This document shows positions 1 to 11,505 of a stretch of DNA of 64,000 bases, piece after piece. Origin of the DNA: Whitmania pigra. Lineage: Eukaryota; Annelida; Clitellata; Hirudinida; Haemopidae. The stretch covers positions 1,056,001 through 1,120,000 of the forward strand of contig JAJTWR010000311.1 in the NCBI GenBank assembly GCA_021613335.1, read 5' to 3'. Made by a program: the position numbers and the translations under genes. The stretch's first letter is position 1. The number at the start of each line of letters is the position of its first letter. The notes beneath the pieces were generated by a model. It was not told the DNA's origin. It worked only from the letters and a program-made list of their open reading frames with translations, and did not search any database.

Positions 1-56
1 TCATAATCTGAGAGTTCTCATTGCTAAAGTCGAATTGTAATTTTTATCCAAACTAC

Positions 57-357
57 CTTCCTCTTTGGGTGAAATCCATAGTTTACGACTTTCCTCGTCA
101 AACTCTTCGTAAAGGCTGTCTTTTTCACTTGACCAGTCCTCAGTTCCTCTATGGCTTTCTTCTCTTTTGTCGATGTCTGCGTCGTCGTAATCTCTGCATA
201 GTTGAAGCACAATTCTGTTGAATTCCCTCTGCGTGCAAATCTTTCTTCTCTCCTGAACAGGAGCTGACTGAACTGTTGAGTTCCAAAGCCCAAAAACGAA
301 CATGGCCACTAAGACGACGAAGCAATACTTTGCCATTTCGACTGCTTTCATTCTCAT
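57..357 (-). CDS. N-terminal exon of a small secreted Cys-pair precursor (partial)
   Basis: Reading leftwards from an ATG at 357 (in-frame alternative 336), the exon begins with a basic stretch and then a hydrophobic core, YCFVVLVAMFVFGLW, ending STVQSA: a clear signal peptide with a likely cut before APVQERR. The mature part has a basic site (RRK), two cysteines 12 residues apart (CTQREFNRIVLQLC), a dibasic KR and then an acidic stretch. A good donor (GAAG|GTAGTT) lies at 56/55; read through instead, the frame stops at 1-3. The gene therefore probably continues beyond the left edge. Secretion, small size and basic cleavage sites suggest a peptide-hormone precursor. The C-x12-C spacing is one residue longer than the C-x11-C of an insulin or relaxin B chain, so I do not assign it to that family. 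No other cysteine is visible here. Confidence 0.5.
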
Positions 358-1582
358 TTCCAAAACGAGATTTCAGGTCTACCGGCTTCGAAAAACTTTG
401 AAAATATTCCAAGTTTGCTCCAACGCAGGCACACTTTCTAAAGCAGAATGGTCCGCAACGGCTGGAAGCACTAACTAAAGAACGAAGAGTGAACGGCAGT
501 TAAGTTACTCAAGGAATGCAGCGACACTCCTTGCATATTCGTTGGCCATCTAAATGGCGTGCCTCCGCTTTTAATGGATTCAAAAGTGTCTAGTTGAAAC
601 CGTGCCGCAAATCATTTTAATTTCTAAAAATTTTATATTCGATATATTATTATTATTAAATATAAAATAATCTACAAAAGTTGATCAAGGCGAAAACTCC
701 ATCCAATTCGGCCGTTTCGCCAATATCCTATAAAATGCTTATTTTTCAATAACATATCATAACGAATGATTAGGAATGCGCCAAAGAAAATATTAACAGC
801 CACTAATTTTGCCAAAACCACTTATTCGATGACTTTCGGACGATGTGGTCTGTCGCGCCACCAAAGGATTGAGTAATAACAACAACTGCTTCCAAGCTCA
901 AAGACCACCACAGTCACCGTTCTTAAACAAGCATTCTTAAATACTTTCCTATTATTCTATATTAACCTACCCAATAAACTACCGCTTTCCATCGAAAATT
1001 TCGCCAGAATAAGGGTACATCAACAAGTAAGGCAAATTTATATCAACAGACACCAATAAACTGCCCACTGAAGTAAAATATAAAAATACCGAAGGTCAAA
1101 GTTCAAGCCAAAACAGGTTTAAAGATAGTTCGGGAATTAAAAATATTAACGCGCTTTGCTTAAATGTCGCAAAAAACTGGACCATACAAGAACAAGACGA
1201 GCCTGAGAATACGGTCAGAAAGGTAATATAAAACCAAGATAAAACTACGACGAAACCACGATAAAACCAAGATAAAGACCAAAACATCTTATCAAAAACA
1301 AGCTTCAAGTCAAAGAACAGTTTCAACTCTTTGACTGTCGACGACTGTGCAATGGTTAAGAGTTACGCAAAACTTACTTCAAAAAATCAATGCTTCGTAA
1401 AGCATCCTGATTCTAGTTGAATGCTTGAAAAATGTATCTTCAGCTAAATAAATAATTAGTTAATTATCACAATTATTATTTGGATTGCTTGGATTTTGAA
1501 GGGTAAAGATAAACCATCTCAAGTTGAATAAGATTGCAATGAGGTTGAAATCAATGTACAAATGGTCATCATCTGGTCGACG
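358..1582. other. intergenic, no gene recognised
   Basis: Lies upstream of the secreted-peptide gene and downstream of the CEP120 stop. AT-rich. Around 1215-1290 there is a loose repetition of AAAACCAAGATAAA-like words. The only longer open frame (1096-1326, minus) is low-complexity and shows no domain. The CEP120 3' untranslated region should occupy part of 1440-1582. Confidence 0.6.
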
Positions 1583-4500
1583 TCAATATAGCCTCCTTAA
1601 ATCTTGTTCCGTATAAAGACCAGTTCTCAGCAACAAATTCTTCTCCTTGACCATGTGTTCCCTTGAAATCTGGTCATCAAGATCATCCTCATAATTGCCT
1701 CTTCTGCCATTAACATTTTGAGCATCGTCGTCGTCTTCCTCTTCAGAAAAATAATTAGCTTTTGCCACTCTACTTTTACTCGGAGACTTTTTGCCAATGA
1801 TTTGCTCTTCTTTGAACCTGATGATAAAAAAAAACAAACAAATCTTTTAAATTATTTTAAATATTTTAAATTATTAATTTGGTTGGAATGCCAAACCATT
1901 CGTGCACCTGACATCCAACTGCAATCCAAATTGAGAGCACAATTTAGGTGCATTGTTTACATTCATCCCGACAGAAAACAAATTATAAATTATAATTTAC
2001 AAATATCTATTAATAGCATCGACTGAATTTTAATGGCTAAATAAATCTATCCAACCTCCTGAGCTCCTTGGTGACGTCATCCAACTCCAATCTGAGTTTA
2101 TCCGAAGCTTCCTTTTCACCTCTCATCACTCTTTCCATCTTCAGCATCTCCATTTCCTCCTGCTGCTTTTTCAGTGCCATTTTGTCCATCACAGCATCTC
2201 TATCCTTGAATCTGAAGCAAATAATAGTAGATTGCTACATTCTAATATTAACAACAACAACAATATATTTCTGCATTTTATACATCAAATGCATACTGGT
2301 ATTGGCATAAATTGAATAATATTCAGCTTATGAGACTGCACGATTCATCTTAAATCTTCAAGAATAGAATAAGGAATTTTAATTTTCTATTTCCAAGTTT
2401 TACTTCTGAACTACTGTAAGTGCCCTCATCCACTGTTCCTTGTACATCTTGGCATCCCTGTTTGCAGCTTCCAATTGTTTCTCTAAGCTGAACTGTTGAA
2501 GAAAATTAAATATTAATTTTATCCCCAATGTAATCAATATCATTTCATTATTGCAATTATTTTTATCCTCAATTGAAATCACTTTCCTATACAAATTACA
2601 AATTAATAACAGCATTAACTTCAATCGGCATACGTCTGCCAACGTTTCGTGCTTGCTAAAAGATGCAACCTCACAGCAATTGGCAGTCAATATTTAAACC
2701 TAATTGCTAAAGTCAACTGGACAGGCAAAGCCCTAGTATTTAGCATTCACTGTGATCGTAATCACCAATAGAACAGCCTTCAGAGGCGATCGTGTTCACT
2801 TGACATCAGTATCATGCAAGAAGGCACTCAAAATATAAGATACAAATACTGCTAGATACAAATACTGCTAGATACAAATACTGCTAGATACAAATACTGC
2901 TAGATACAAATACTGCTAGATACAAATACTGCTAGATACAAATACTGCTAGATACAAATGCACCACTGTCAGGAAAACAATCAAACAACCTCAGAAAACA
3001 AAAACACCACACAACGTGGCAAAAACAAAGTGGCAACCTTTTCTCGAATGAGGATGTTGTTTTCAGCCTGAAAGTCAGTCTCCGGTTTCGACTTTTCGCG
3101 ACGATTGTCGAAATCCTTGAGAAGTCTCTGGTACCTCAGTTCCCCTTCTGACAGTTGCTTCTTTAACTTGTCGATCGTTTCTTCGGCAGCCTCCAATTTC
3201 TTCCTGCGAATAAGTTTTATTTTTTAAACTCGGTCAAAACTTCTGATCGGGAGTTATAATTTAAGAGCTAATAAACAATGTTACATTTTTTATGATAAAT
3301 ATAATACTGTCTGTCCATCTTGAAATCAATATAAACACAATTATGCATTATCTGAGGCACGAGAGCTGTTACTTTAATATATTTAATGTTATTAAATTCT
3401 AATATGTCCACATTTGTTGAATTCAGCAGGTTTTTCTAACAACATGAATAACAATAACTATAATAGTCATTAAAATATAACTATAAATAAATATTATTAC
3501 ATAACCATTATGTTATTATTATTAATAAATAAGTAATTATTTATATTATTCAAAGAGGACCTCTCCATGTCGATGAGATGGTTGCAAGTATCTTGTGACC
3601 TTTTTGATGCTTCTCTCAAATCCGTCATCTTCCTTTCGTGTTCTCTTTCCATCTCTAAAGATCTTCTTTCCAACTGGAATAAACATGATGATGATGATGA
3701 TGAATGTGGCAGGAGTGATTACACCAAGCATTAATAACAAAACAATGGCATTATTCTAAAAATACAAAGATATTAATTTTATTATTGTGATGCAAAGGCA
3801 TTATTGGGATTACACATTTCACACAATTTACAATTCATAACTTACACTCCATATTTAAGATCATGCTCAAATGCAATCATCACTTCAGTTTCACCATAGG
3901 GCAATGTTAATACAGCTTAGTTAGAATTAACTTAAATAATTAGTTAATTAATTCAATGACTGCAATCAATCAAAATCTCCTCCCATTATCAACCAATAGC
4001 AACTAACCTCAGATTCGTTGCACACAAGCAATTTTTCTCTTTTCTCAATGTCAGACAAACTCTTCTTAAGTTCTGCATTCAGTTTTTCATATTTTTCCAT
4101 CTAGAAATTTTTTTTTTTAAATTATCATATTAAATGAGGCGTGCACTAATATGTTAACACTTAAAATTTATATTAACAGCTATTAATATAGTGAAGTGCA
4201 GATTCATCTCAAATCATGCAGCATGTCGCCAAACGATGATCAAATATTTTTAATAATTGAACGAAATCCATAAAATTTTGAAATTAAAATCAAACAACTC
4301 GTGACCTCGGCCGACACGAGAAGTGCTCTCTCCCTGTCTTTCTTTTTGAAATTGTTTTCCAAATCCTTCTCCAAGCGAACCTTCATTTCCACCATCTGCA
4401 AAACACGTTGACAAACATTTTAATGAAATCTCTCAATGAATTTCAAATCGACAAATTATGCAGTCGACCATCATCATAATTATTATCACTCTCGTGCTTT

Positions 4501-7500
4501 CATATTTAACCATAAGAACAAATAATAATAACGATGATGAAGATGATGATGATTGTGGTGCTGCTGATGATGATGTTGATGATGATGATGATGATTGTGG
4601 TGCTGCTGATGATGTTGATAACAATAAAAAAGTTTACTTCTGCTTGAAGTTCTTCCATCCTCTCCTTCTTCCATAGTTCCAGTTCCATGGCTGCTTTGTA
4701 TTCGGAGGTGTCCCTCACATCGATGGCCTTACTGGGGACCTGCTTTTGAGATCAACGATCTTTTGAACATCAACGATGATGAAAGGTAGGAATGATGCTC
4801 GTATTTAGAATGTAGATTCATATTTAACACTTCACTAATAGCAAAACATGTGCATGAAAAGGACTGACTGTTGACATCATAAAATGCTTTTAATTACTTT
4901 TACATCCTGGATACTTAATCACAATTAAAGACAAAGAAACAGGTTAGCCCCGTGTGTTTTGTTAATGCATGAGGTGATAACAGCAACGGACACGATGCAT
5001 CACATTTGTGACCCAAACTGAACTGACAAGATAAGTTAAGAGGTACAGAAATAACACAGTAATCAAAAGAATGCTTTCACATCCTTTTCAGATACACAGA
5101 AAGTTAAAAGATCGACTGAATACAAACCTTCTCCACTTCTTTGTCGGTCGAGGTGGATTGGACTTGTCTTGTGCTGATGACATTGTTGATGTCGACAGGA
5201 CCTCGATCAACGAAAGACAAATGGACTTGAAGGACTCCAATCTGTCGACTAAAATTTTAAATTCGTGACTTTAAGCTGATGCAAAGCTTAACTTCAGTGC
5301 AATTCTTGATGCACGTCAATGTTTTAAACAAACTTTACAAATCTCATCTGAGAATGCAAAGGAATAATTAGAAAATTATATAAACATGATTAGCAATGTG
5401 GCATAATTTGAAGATAATTTCAATAATTTTAAGAATGCCCAATTAAAACATTAACAGAATATAATGTAATATGAAATTGAATGTGTAACTTAATAATTTC
5501 TTCCCACAATTGAAGAAGTGAAAACATTGGCGCTTAAAAATCAACAATCGATCTACTCGCCTGTCACGCTCCGTGGAAAGCACAGGTAGTTTTCCAGACC
5601 AATGACCTTCCAGTGAGGACGAATTATCGCCTCCTTCCTTTGGTTGAAAGACTTTTGACAAGTCGATCCTCACGACTCCGATGCAACTGCTGCTCGACTG
5701 ACCGACGTTCAAACTCCACACTTCCACCAGCAGAGGTTTGCTTTAAAAAGTACACATTATTATTACAGAGATATAAAAAGTAATATAATATATTGCAACG
5801 TTACAAAGATATTAATTGCAATCAACAAAATCTAATTTATCACCTCTTTAACGAATCTTCGAGATGTTTTCGATCGGTGGCGAAATCAAAGTAGCAAAGA
5901 GAGTTCGGAAGCATCACTTCCGAGTTCTCAGCAACCTCGACCGCGTCGGTCATTGTTTCCTCGCTGCTTCTGAAGAACTCATAGAAATACCTGCAGATCA
6001 GAAATCGATGCATGCATTCAAATTTCATCTAAAAGCCATAAGTAGTTTTAACCATTTCAAAGACAGTCATTTATTTAATATTTTGTCATTCAGTTATTTT
6101 ATAGAATTCCACAAAATGCATAGGTTCATAGGCTAAATAAAATATACTTTTCAATGTTTTTAAAATAATCACTTCAGAAAAATATGGAGCGGCTTTGCAT
6201 TCTTGAAGTGGTAAATATTGACGAGATCGATTGAAAAACAAAAGTGGCGAGGAGTCTGGTTGACATCTTCGAGATGGTGATCTGTTGAAGCAAGCCATCG
6301 TCGAATATTACTAATCGATATCATGTACAAAAGAAATTCACATGTCTTGGATTTTAAAAGGTAATTCAAGAAGTTAAGGAATTGTCAAATTAGAATATTT
6401 AAACAAAATATAAAATATAAAATACAACATTTAAAATTTCAATTTAAAACCTTTGAAGCTCATCTGTGAATGCGAGTTTGACCTGTTTGCGTTCGAGGTG
6501 CTAGAAGTTTCAGCACTGAAATCTTTGACTGATGAAATAATATAGTTGTTGTTGTTTTGACTGATGAAATAATATAGTTGTTGTTGTTGTTGTTTTGACT
6601 GATAAAATAATATAGTTGTTGTTGTTTTGACTGATGAAATAATATAGTTGTTGTTGTTGTTTTGACTGATAAAATAATATAGTTGTTGTTTTGACTGAGG
6701 AAATAATATAGTTGCTGTTGTTGTTTTGACTGATAAAATAATATAGATGTTGTTGTTTTGACTGATGAAATAATATAGTTGTTGTTGTTGTTTTGACTGA
6801 TGAAATAATATAGTTGTTGTTGTTGTTTTGACTGATAAAATGTTAGTTGTTGTTTTGAAATCATGTAGTTGTTCAGAGCTAATAAATCATTCAACCTCAC
6901 AAAACCTTAAATTCATTACTATTTATGTACTACAATTTACCTGGCACTTCTTTGATGGACTTTGTCGGGATATTTGAAAGAGATTTTCTGTTGTTGCTGT
7001 CCATAAAACCTTGCCTCTCCTCGAGAACTGCTGCCTCATCTTCAACCGGATGAGATGGAAGATGACCTTCAACTTCCTGCCTGTCATTGGACAATGCTGC
7101 GCCATTGAAGCCATTCAACTTCTACAAAAACATCATCAATTTATGCTTCTAAAGAGTTGGACATTTTTAACGTACAACGATTCACATTTCAGAAATCAAC
7201 AAAATTGCCTAAGGCCCCTTAGAAGATGATAGTGATCGTGATGATGGTGATGATGATAAAAAATACTGTAGTGTCTTGCAGCATAAAAATATAATGCAAT
7301 TAAATGATCGCAGAAATGTGCTTAGTTTGCAATGTTCCAAAATAATCATTTGTGACACCTTTTTGAGGATCCCTTTCAAAACTTGATTGGACACACTAAC
7401 ATCAACATCGACATCTTCACCTCGCTTAGCAACATTTTGTGTGGCAACAACACTTTCTCCTCCTGTTACTGTTGGGGGCTGAAAGGAATATAAGTGATTC

Positions 7501-10500
7501 GTGGTCAATATCTGGTCTAATTGTCATTCGATTGCATTATCATTATTATTAATGAATTATCATTGTGTTGTCACTATATTATCTAATTTAATCTAATTGT
7601 AATATTATTATTAATACAATTAATATTGTTGATTTTGTAATTTAACCATAAACAAGTGTATCAAAAAATCAGATAAATACAAAATCAATAACTTTCACTA
7701 CAGCGTTTAAACTGAAATCACACAATTTTTTCAATCAAAGCAAACAGGGATTCAACAAACACGACCAACTTTCAACATCTTCAACGTCACCGATGCTCCG
7801 ATGACAGGTTTCAACTCGTCCGGGATTACCTTCGTCGATCTCGATTGACTCAACGACTTCGAAGGGAAAATCTGAAAAATATTTCAGTTTTATTTTCATA
7901 TTAAAATAAGTTAATAAATATGCATTGATAAATGCACATCTATGAATAAATAAGCTGTCATGTGGAGAGATGAAGATTACTAAGTGACATTAGCATTCTG
8001 ATGACATCTCAGAACACAAAATGAAAAAATATCATTCGGTGATGCATTTGATGAAAAATAATAAATGATTTAATTTGCTAAAACATTTACAATAACAAGA
8101 ATAACCTTAGTAATAGTTTATTAATAAAGTAAAACAAAAATAAATATTAGATAATTAGTTAAATAAATTAGTTAACCTGATAAACTCCCTCGATGGTCGC
8201 AGGTTCCTTGTGAAGATCAGAAGTGGCGAGGTTGCCGAGCGGAAACTGACACGAACCGAGTATTTGTCCGCGACAACAAAAGTTAATCTGGAATGACATT
8301 AAATATTTTAACAAAAGCAGATCTAATTCAATTTTAAATTTAAAAATTAAATCCACAAAACATTTTCACTTTTAACAAAGATGCATTTTAAATTTTCACT
8401 GACTTTTGCTGACGTTTAAGTATTTATTATTGATTGAATATGATGATTATAATATTTATTAATGATAGCATCTAGCATTGGTTAATTGATAAGTAATAAT
8501 AAAAATATGCAAAAGTTATGTCTTCAATCAAATACACTCCTTTACCATCTGAAAAATTGTGTGACATCGTAAGTAATTAAGGAATGTGGAGCTACATAAA
8601 AATTACATAATTTGCAAATATTCCATAAGAAATTAAGTGAAACAATTTGAATAAGCCGATGACATTTGCATTTAAATACGTCAATCAAAACAAAATCACC
8701 TCCAAAGTCTGGTACTCAAAGTAGGTCCTCAGCTTCTCCAGTGTACTCGAAATCTTCACCGAGAATTGCTCGGTTTCGAAGTCAGGGTCGACGATGTTAT
8801 GAAAGACTTGAGTTGTCACTTCGGCCCCGAGCAAAGAGAAATAAAAGAAGAAGCCGAAGCTCGTATCCAGGGTTGCATGCAAAGGAATGAGCTGCAATTT
8901 AAAATAATTAAATTAAGTTATTATTGTTATTATTTATTTGTGGATGCTTATTGGTGTTAATTAACATTAATGTTAAGTTATTTAAGCTGTTAATATTTAA
9001 ATGATTGTTAAAATTGATAATATTGTTGTGGAATTCTCAAATACAAAATGTATTACAAAAATGATTGCTTTAGAAAAAAAACTTGTTTGACTAGAAATTT
9101 ACACATGAGCTAAGCAGTCATTTAATTAATTTAGCAAATATTAATATTATTAAATATTATTATTATTATTTGAACTTTAATTAGAACTACTCTTGTAACC
9201 TTAAATTAATCAAATAAAACAATATTATAATTATAGCATCATAACTATCCAAAAATGTTGAGTTCCACATTTTGTTGATGAAGTCCTAAGAAATGAGTCA
9301 GCAAATGTTAACCTGAACAAGATTTACTGCCAAAGCAAAAACGAATGTCAACGTAAACATCTGCTTGTCCTTTGCATCTTCAGCTCCAATGTCATAAATT
9401 CCCGTCACGGGATTCAAAACCGGTTTCAGGGAACTGTCCAACTTGTTTAGTAATTTTCCAATCCCTGGTTTTAAATAATTTTTAACATTTCAATTTCTGA
9501 ATTAAGTCTGACTTTGAATTTTCACTAATAAATACGATTTAAGAAAGTTGAAATTAAAAGCAAAAATTGATTGAATAAAAAAAAAGAACTTAATTTTAAA
9601 ATTATGTCCATGTAATTAAAAACATTACTTCTTTTCTGTGTTCATGTCATTAAATAAAAGAAGAAAAATATTTTAATATTTTATTATTCACTTTATTTTT
9701 TAATTTACAATTCATGTAAACAAATACCAGTTTTAGTTGCCAAGGATTTTTCATCAATGTTTGACGTTGAATTGTGACAATCAATGTAAAGGCTCATTTG
9801 TATTTCAGGTTTGCTTTTGACATACTTCGTGTTCAAAACCGAGTGCCACTTTAGATTCTGAAGTGATTGGAAAATCAAAAAATTGATAAATACAAATAAG
9901 TACAAATACAAAGTTTGTCACGTAAAGCTCTAAACAAAGGAAAAGATTTTTTAAAAATCTTTTAAATTTTGAAAAAAAAATTTTGAAAAATTTTTGAAAT
10001 GTTCAATGATGATTCTGGAAATGCTGCTAAATCAATTGTTAAAAATAAAGGTGTGCAATTATAGACAAACAAATCATGATGATAATGATAATAAAGATGT
10101 TGGTGGTGATGGTGATATTGATGATGATAATGTCATTAAAAAAGTATAGAGAATGTTTTCTTTTCATCATAATCCTACCTCCTTCACGGACTCCCCAGCA
10201 GATCTCAAATCAAGAAGGACATAACCAATCAAATCACGAGATGATCCAGAAACACAATACAACTGTATCTTAATTGATGATCTCTGTAACTTGTGCTGTT
10301 GCAATGTTCGCCTGATAATAGTTACAAAATAAGATTTATGGAAACCAAAAATTTGGAATTCTTCACGAGTTCATTCCAGTAGAGGAGGATCATACTTGTC
10401 AACATCCCAGGCCAGTTCTTCATTAAATTCAGGGCATTCCAGATGTTCGACTGGATCCGACAGTACGAGGTTACCATCAAATTTTGCTTCAGCCACAAGA

Positions 10501-10850
10501 AAGCTTTTTGCTCTTTTAGGAAATTTTCTTCCTACAAGAATTCCATGCGTTTATTTTCACACGTGAAGTTACAGCTTTATTATAGAACAACTTTTAGAAT
10601 TGCTCATTAATAAATTTCAATAAAACTAATAAGCCAAAATAAATAAAAACCAAAATTACAAATTCATAAAATCTCGCAAATAAATGCTTCTAAATAAGCA
10701 AGTGAGACATTGATTCTAAAAATGTGAACAAGTTCAAACATATCAAAATTTATGGAGTCAATGAATTGACCAGAAAAAACAAAACTAAAATACGCAAATA
10801 AATCCAAAACCTTTTAGTAACAGTACGACAACGTGATATCTGCTTGTCAT
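1583..10850 (-). CDS. CEP120: centrosomal protein of 120 kDa (three C2 domains plus coiled coil)
   Basis: Exons, 5' to 3': 10850-10811, 10531-10396, 10311-10179, 9857-9728, 9464-9313, 8891-8700, 8287-8177, 7871-7770, 7478-7359, 7121-6941, 6281-6173, 5990-5844, 5740-5557, 5241-5128, 4739-4638, 4395-4306, 4100-4008, 3673-3561, 3203-3038, 2492-2404, 2211-2056, 1817-1583. They total 2,895 nt and give 964 aa in one frame (human about 986). Residues about 1-146 form C2A (GRKFPKRAKSFLVAEAKFDG follows the short first exon), about 147-332 C2B (FFFYFSLLGAEVT), about 333-432 a poorly conserved linker, about 433-617 C2C (RHFCFSIDLVNIYHF, LCYFDFATD), and about 618-900 a coiled coil starting SEYKAAMELELW. 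The tail is acidic and ends shortly after LLLRTGLYTEQD, slightly shorter than in vertebrates. The family is a daughter-centriole protein needed for centriole elongation and ciliogenesis. The ATG at 10850 is supported by phase and by HVVVLLLKG matching the family N-terminus. Confidence 0.95.
2838..2959. repeat. 16-bp perfect tandem repeat, 7.6 copies
   Basis: Unit AGATACAAATACTGCT, seven full copies plus 10 bp with no mismatch. It lies in the CEP120 intron between the exons at 3203-3038 and 2492-2404. The perfect identity implies recent expansion. Confidence 0.97.
4532..4619. repeat. (GAT)n/(GCT) imperfect microsatellite
   Basis: Trinucleotide tract dominated by GAT with GCT and GGT variants, in a CEP120 intron just 3' (on the minus strand) of the exon ending at 4638. 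Open frames over this tract are low-complexity poly-D or poly-I and are not coding. Confidence 0.9.
6483..6515 (-). other. candidate 33-nt cassette exon of CEP120
   Basis: Flanked by an acceptor (TTTCAG) at its 5' side and a donor (CAG|GTCAAA) at its 3' side. It would add 11 residues (VLKLLAPRTQT) in the linker before C2C. It begins and ends in phase 1, as do the exons on either side, so including or skipping it keeps the frame. The upstream intron sequence is the minisatellite at 6523-6866. Family conservation cannot decide the matter because the linker is variable. Confidence 0.35.
6523..6866. repeat. minisatellite of 29-38 bp units, about ten copies
   Basis: Repeating TTTGACTGATGAAATAATATAG followed by a variable number of GTT triplets. 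Copies differ mainly in the GTT count and in GATG versus GATA. It sits inside a CEP120 intron, immediately upstream (minus strand) of the candidate cassette exon. It produces a spurious 146-residue open frame rich in N, Q, I and Y. Confidence 0.95.
7226..7257. repeat. (GAT)n-rich microsatellite
   Basis: Short imperfect GAT/GTGAT tract in a CEP120 intron. A similar tract occurs at about 10070-10135, also intronic. Confidence 0.75.
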
Positions 10851-11269
10851 TGCTTAGTCTTATTACATTAAATTTGATTTCAAAACAAGATGAGAACTCT
10901 GTTTACAGCGCCAAGGATGCCATGGTATGAGTGATTAAAAGTAATTTTCAATAACAACAATAAATAATATTATTTATTTTTTAATCTTAAATTGTTTTTA
11001 ATTAAAAATGTTGATTCTAACTTGTTTTTAAATAAGAATTTTAAATCACATATAAACTTAGAAAGATGTCTGTCACGTATTCTAAAATTTTCTCCTGCCT
11101 CTTGTCACCGTGAAAAAAAAAGCAAGCGTCGAATCAAATATTAGGAGGAAAGTTTAAACTAAGAAATATTAATAACAAAGTGTTAAATGACAACCAGCAA
11201 ACAAAAAAATAATTTGTAAAATTACTTAACGTTTACTATTTGAAAACTCTGATCAATATCTAATAGCCT

Positions 11270-11505
11270 CAGGCCCGCGGCCAAAAAATGATTTCGGGGG
11301 ATTCATTTTTGTTTTTTTTCAAAATTACATGATAATTATAATAATAATAAAAAATGGTTTTAAGATTTTATGATTACATGATAATTATAATAATAATAAA
11401 ATGGTTTTAAGATTTTATGATTTTATGGTATTATATAAACTAAATTTATTTTTAATATTTCGGGGGGAGGTTTGAACCCGTCAACCCCCAGTAAATACGG
11501 CCCTG
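11270..11505. mobile_element. non-autonomous hAT-like element (MITE), 236 bp
   Basis: The left end starts CAGGCCCG and the right end reads CGGCCCTG, that is CAGGGCCG in reverse complement, matching at seven of the first eight positions. It is flanked by 8-bp direct repeats, AATAGCCT at 11262-11269 and AATAGCCC at 11506-11513. An 8-bp target duplication with CAGG/CAGT-type ends is the hAT signature. There is no transposase frame inside. The interior holds a two-copy repeat of about 48 bp at 11324-11419. Confidence 0.8.
11324..11419. repeat. two-copy internal repeat of the MITE
   Basis: Two tandem copies of a roughly 48-bp AT-rich unit beginning ATTACATGATAATTATA; the second copy has two fewer adenines. 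Confined to the hAT-like element. Confidence 0.85.

Noticed and set aside
57..357. Calling the secreted precursor an insulin-like peptide
   Set aside because: Spacing between the two cysteines is 12, not 11, and no A-chain cysteines are visible in the window.
2838..2959. Short direct repeats as a CRISPR array
   Set aside because: Units are back-to-back with no spacers, in an animal intron; it is a simple tandem repeat.
6460..6900. 146-residue open frame on the minus strand
   Set aside because: It is the translation of the TTTGACTGATGAAAT...(GTT)n minisatellite; composition is N, Q, I, Y repeats and it sits in a CEP120 intron.
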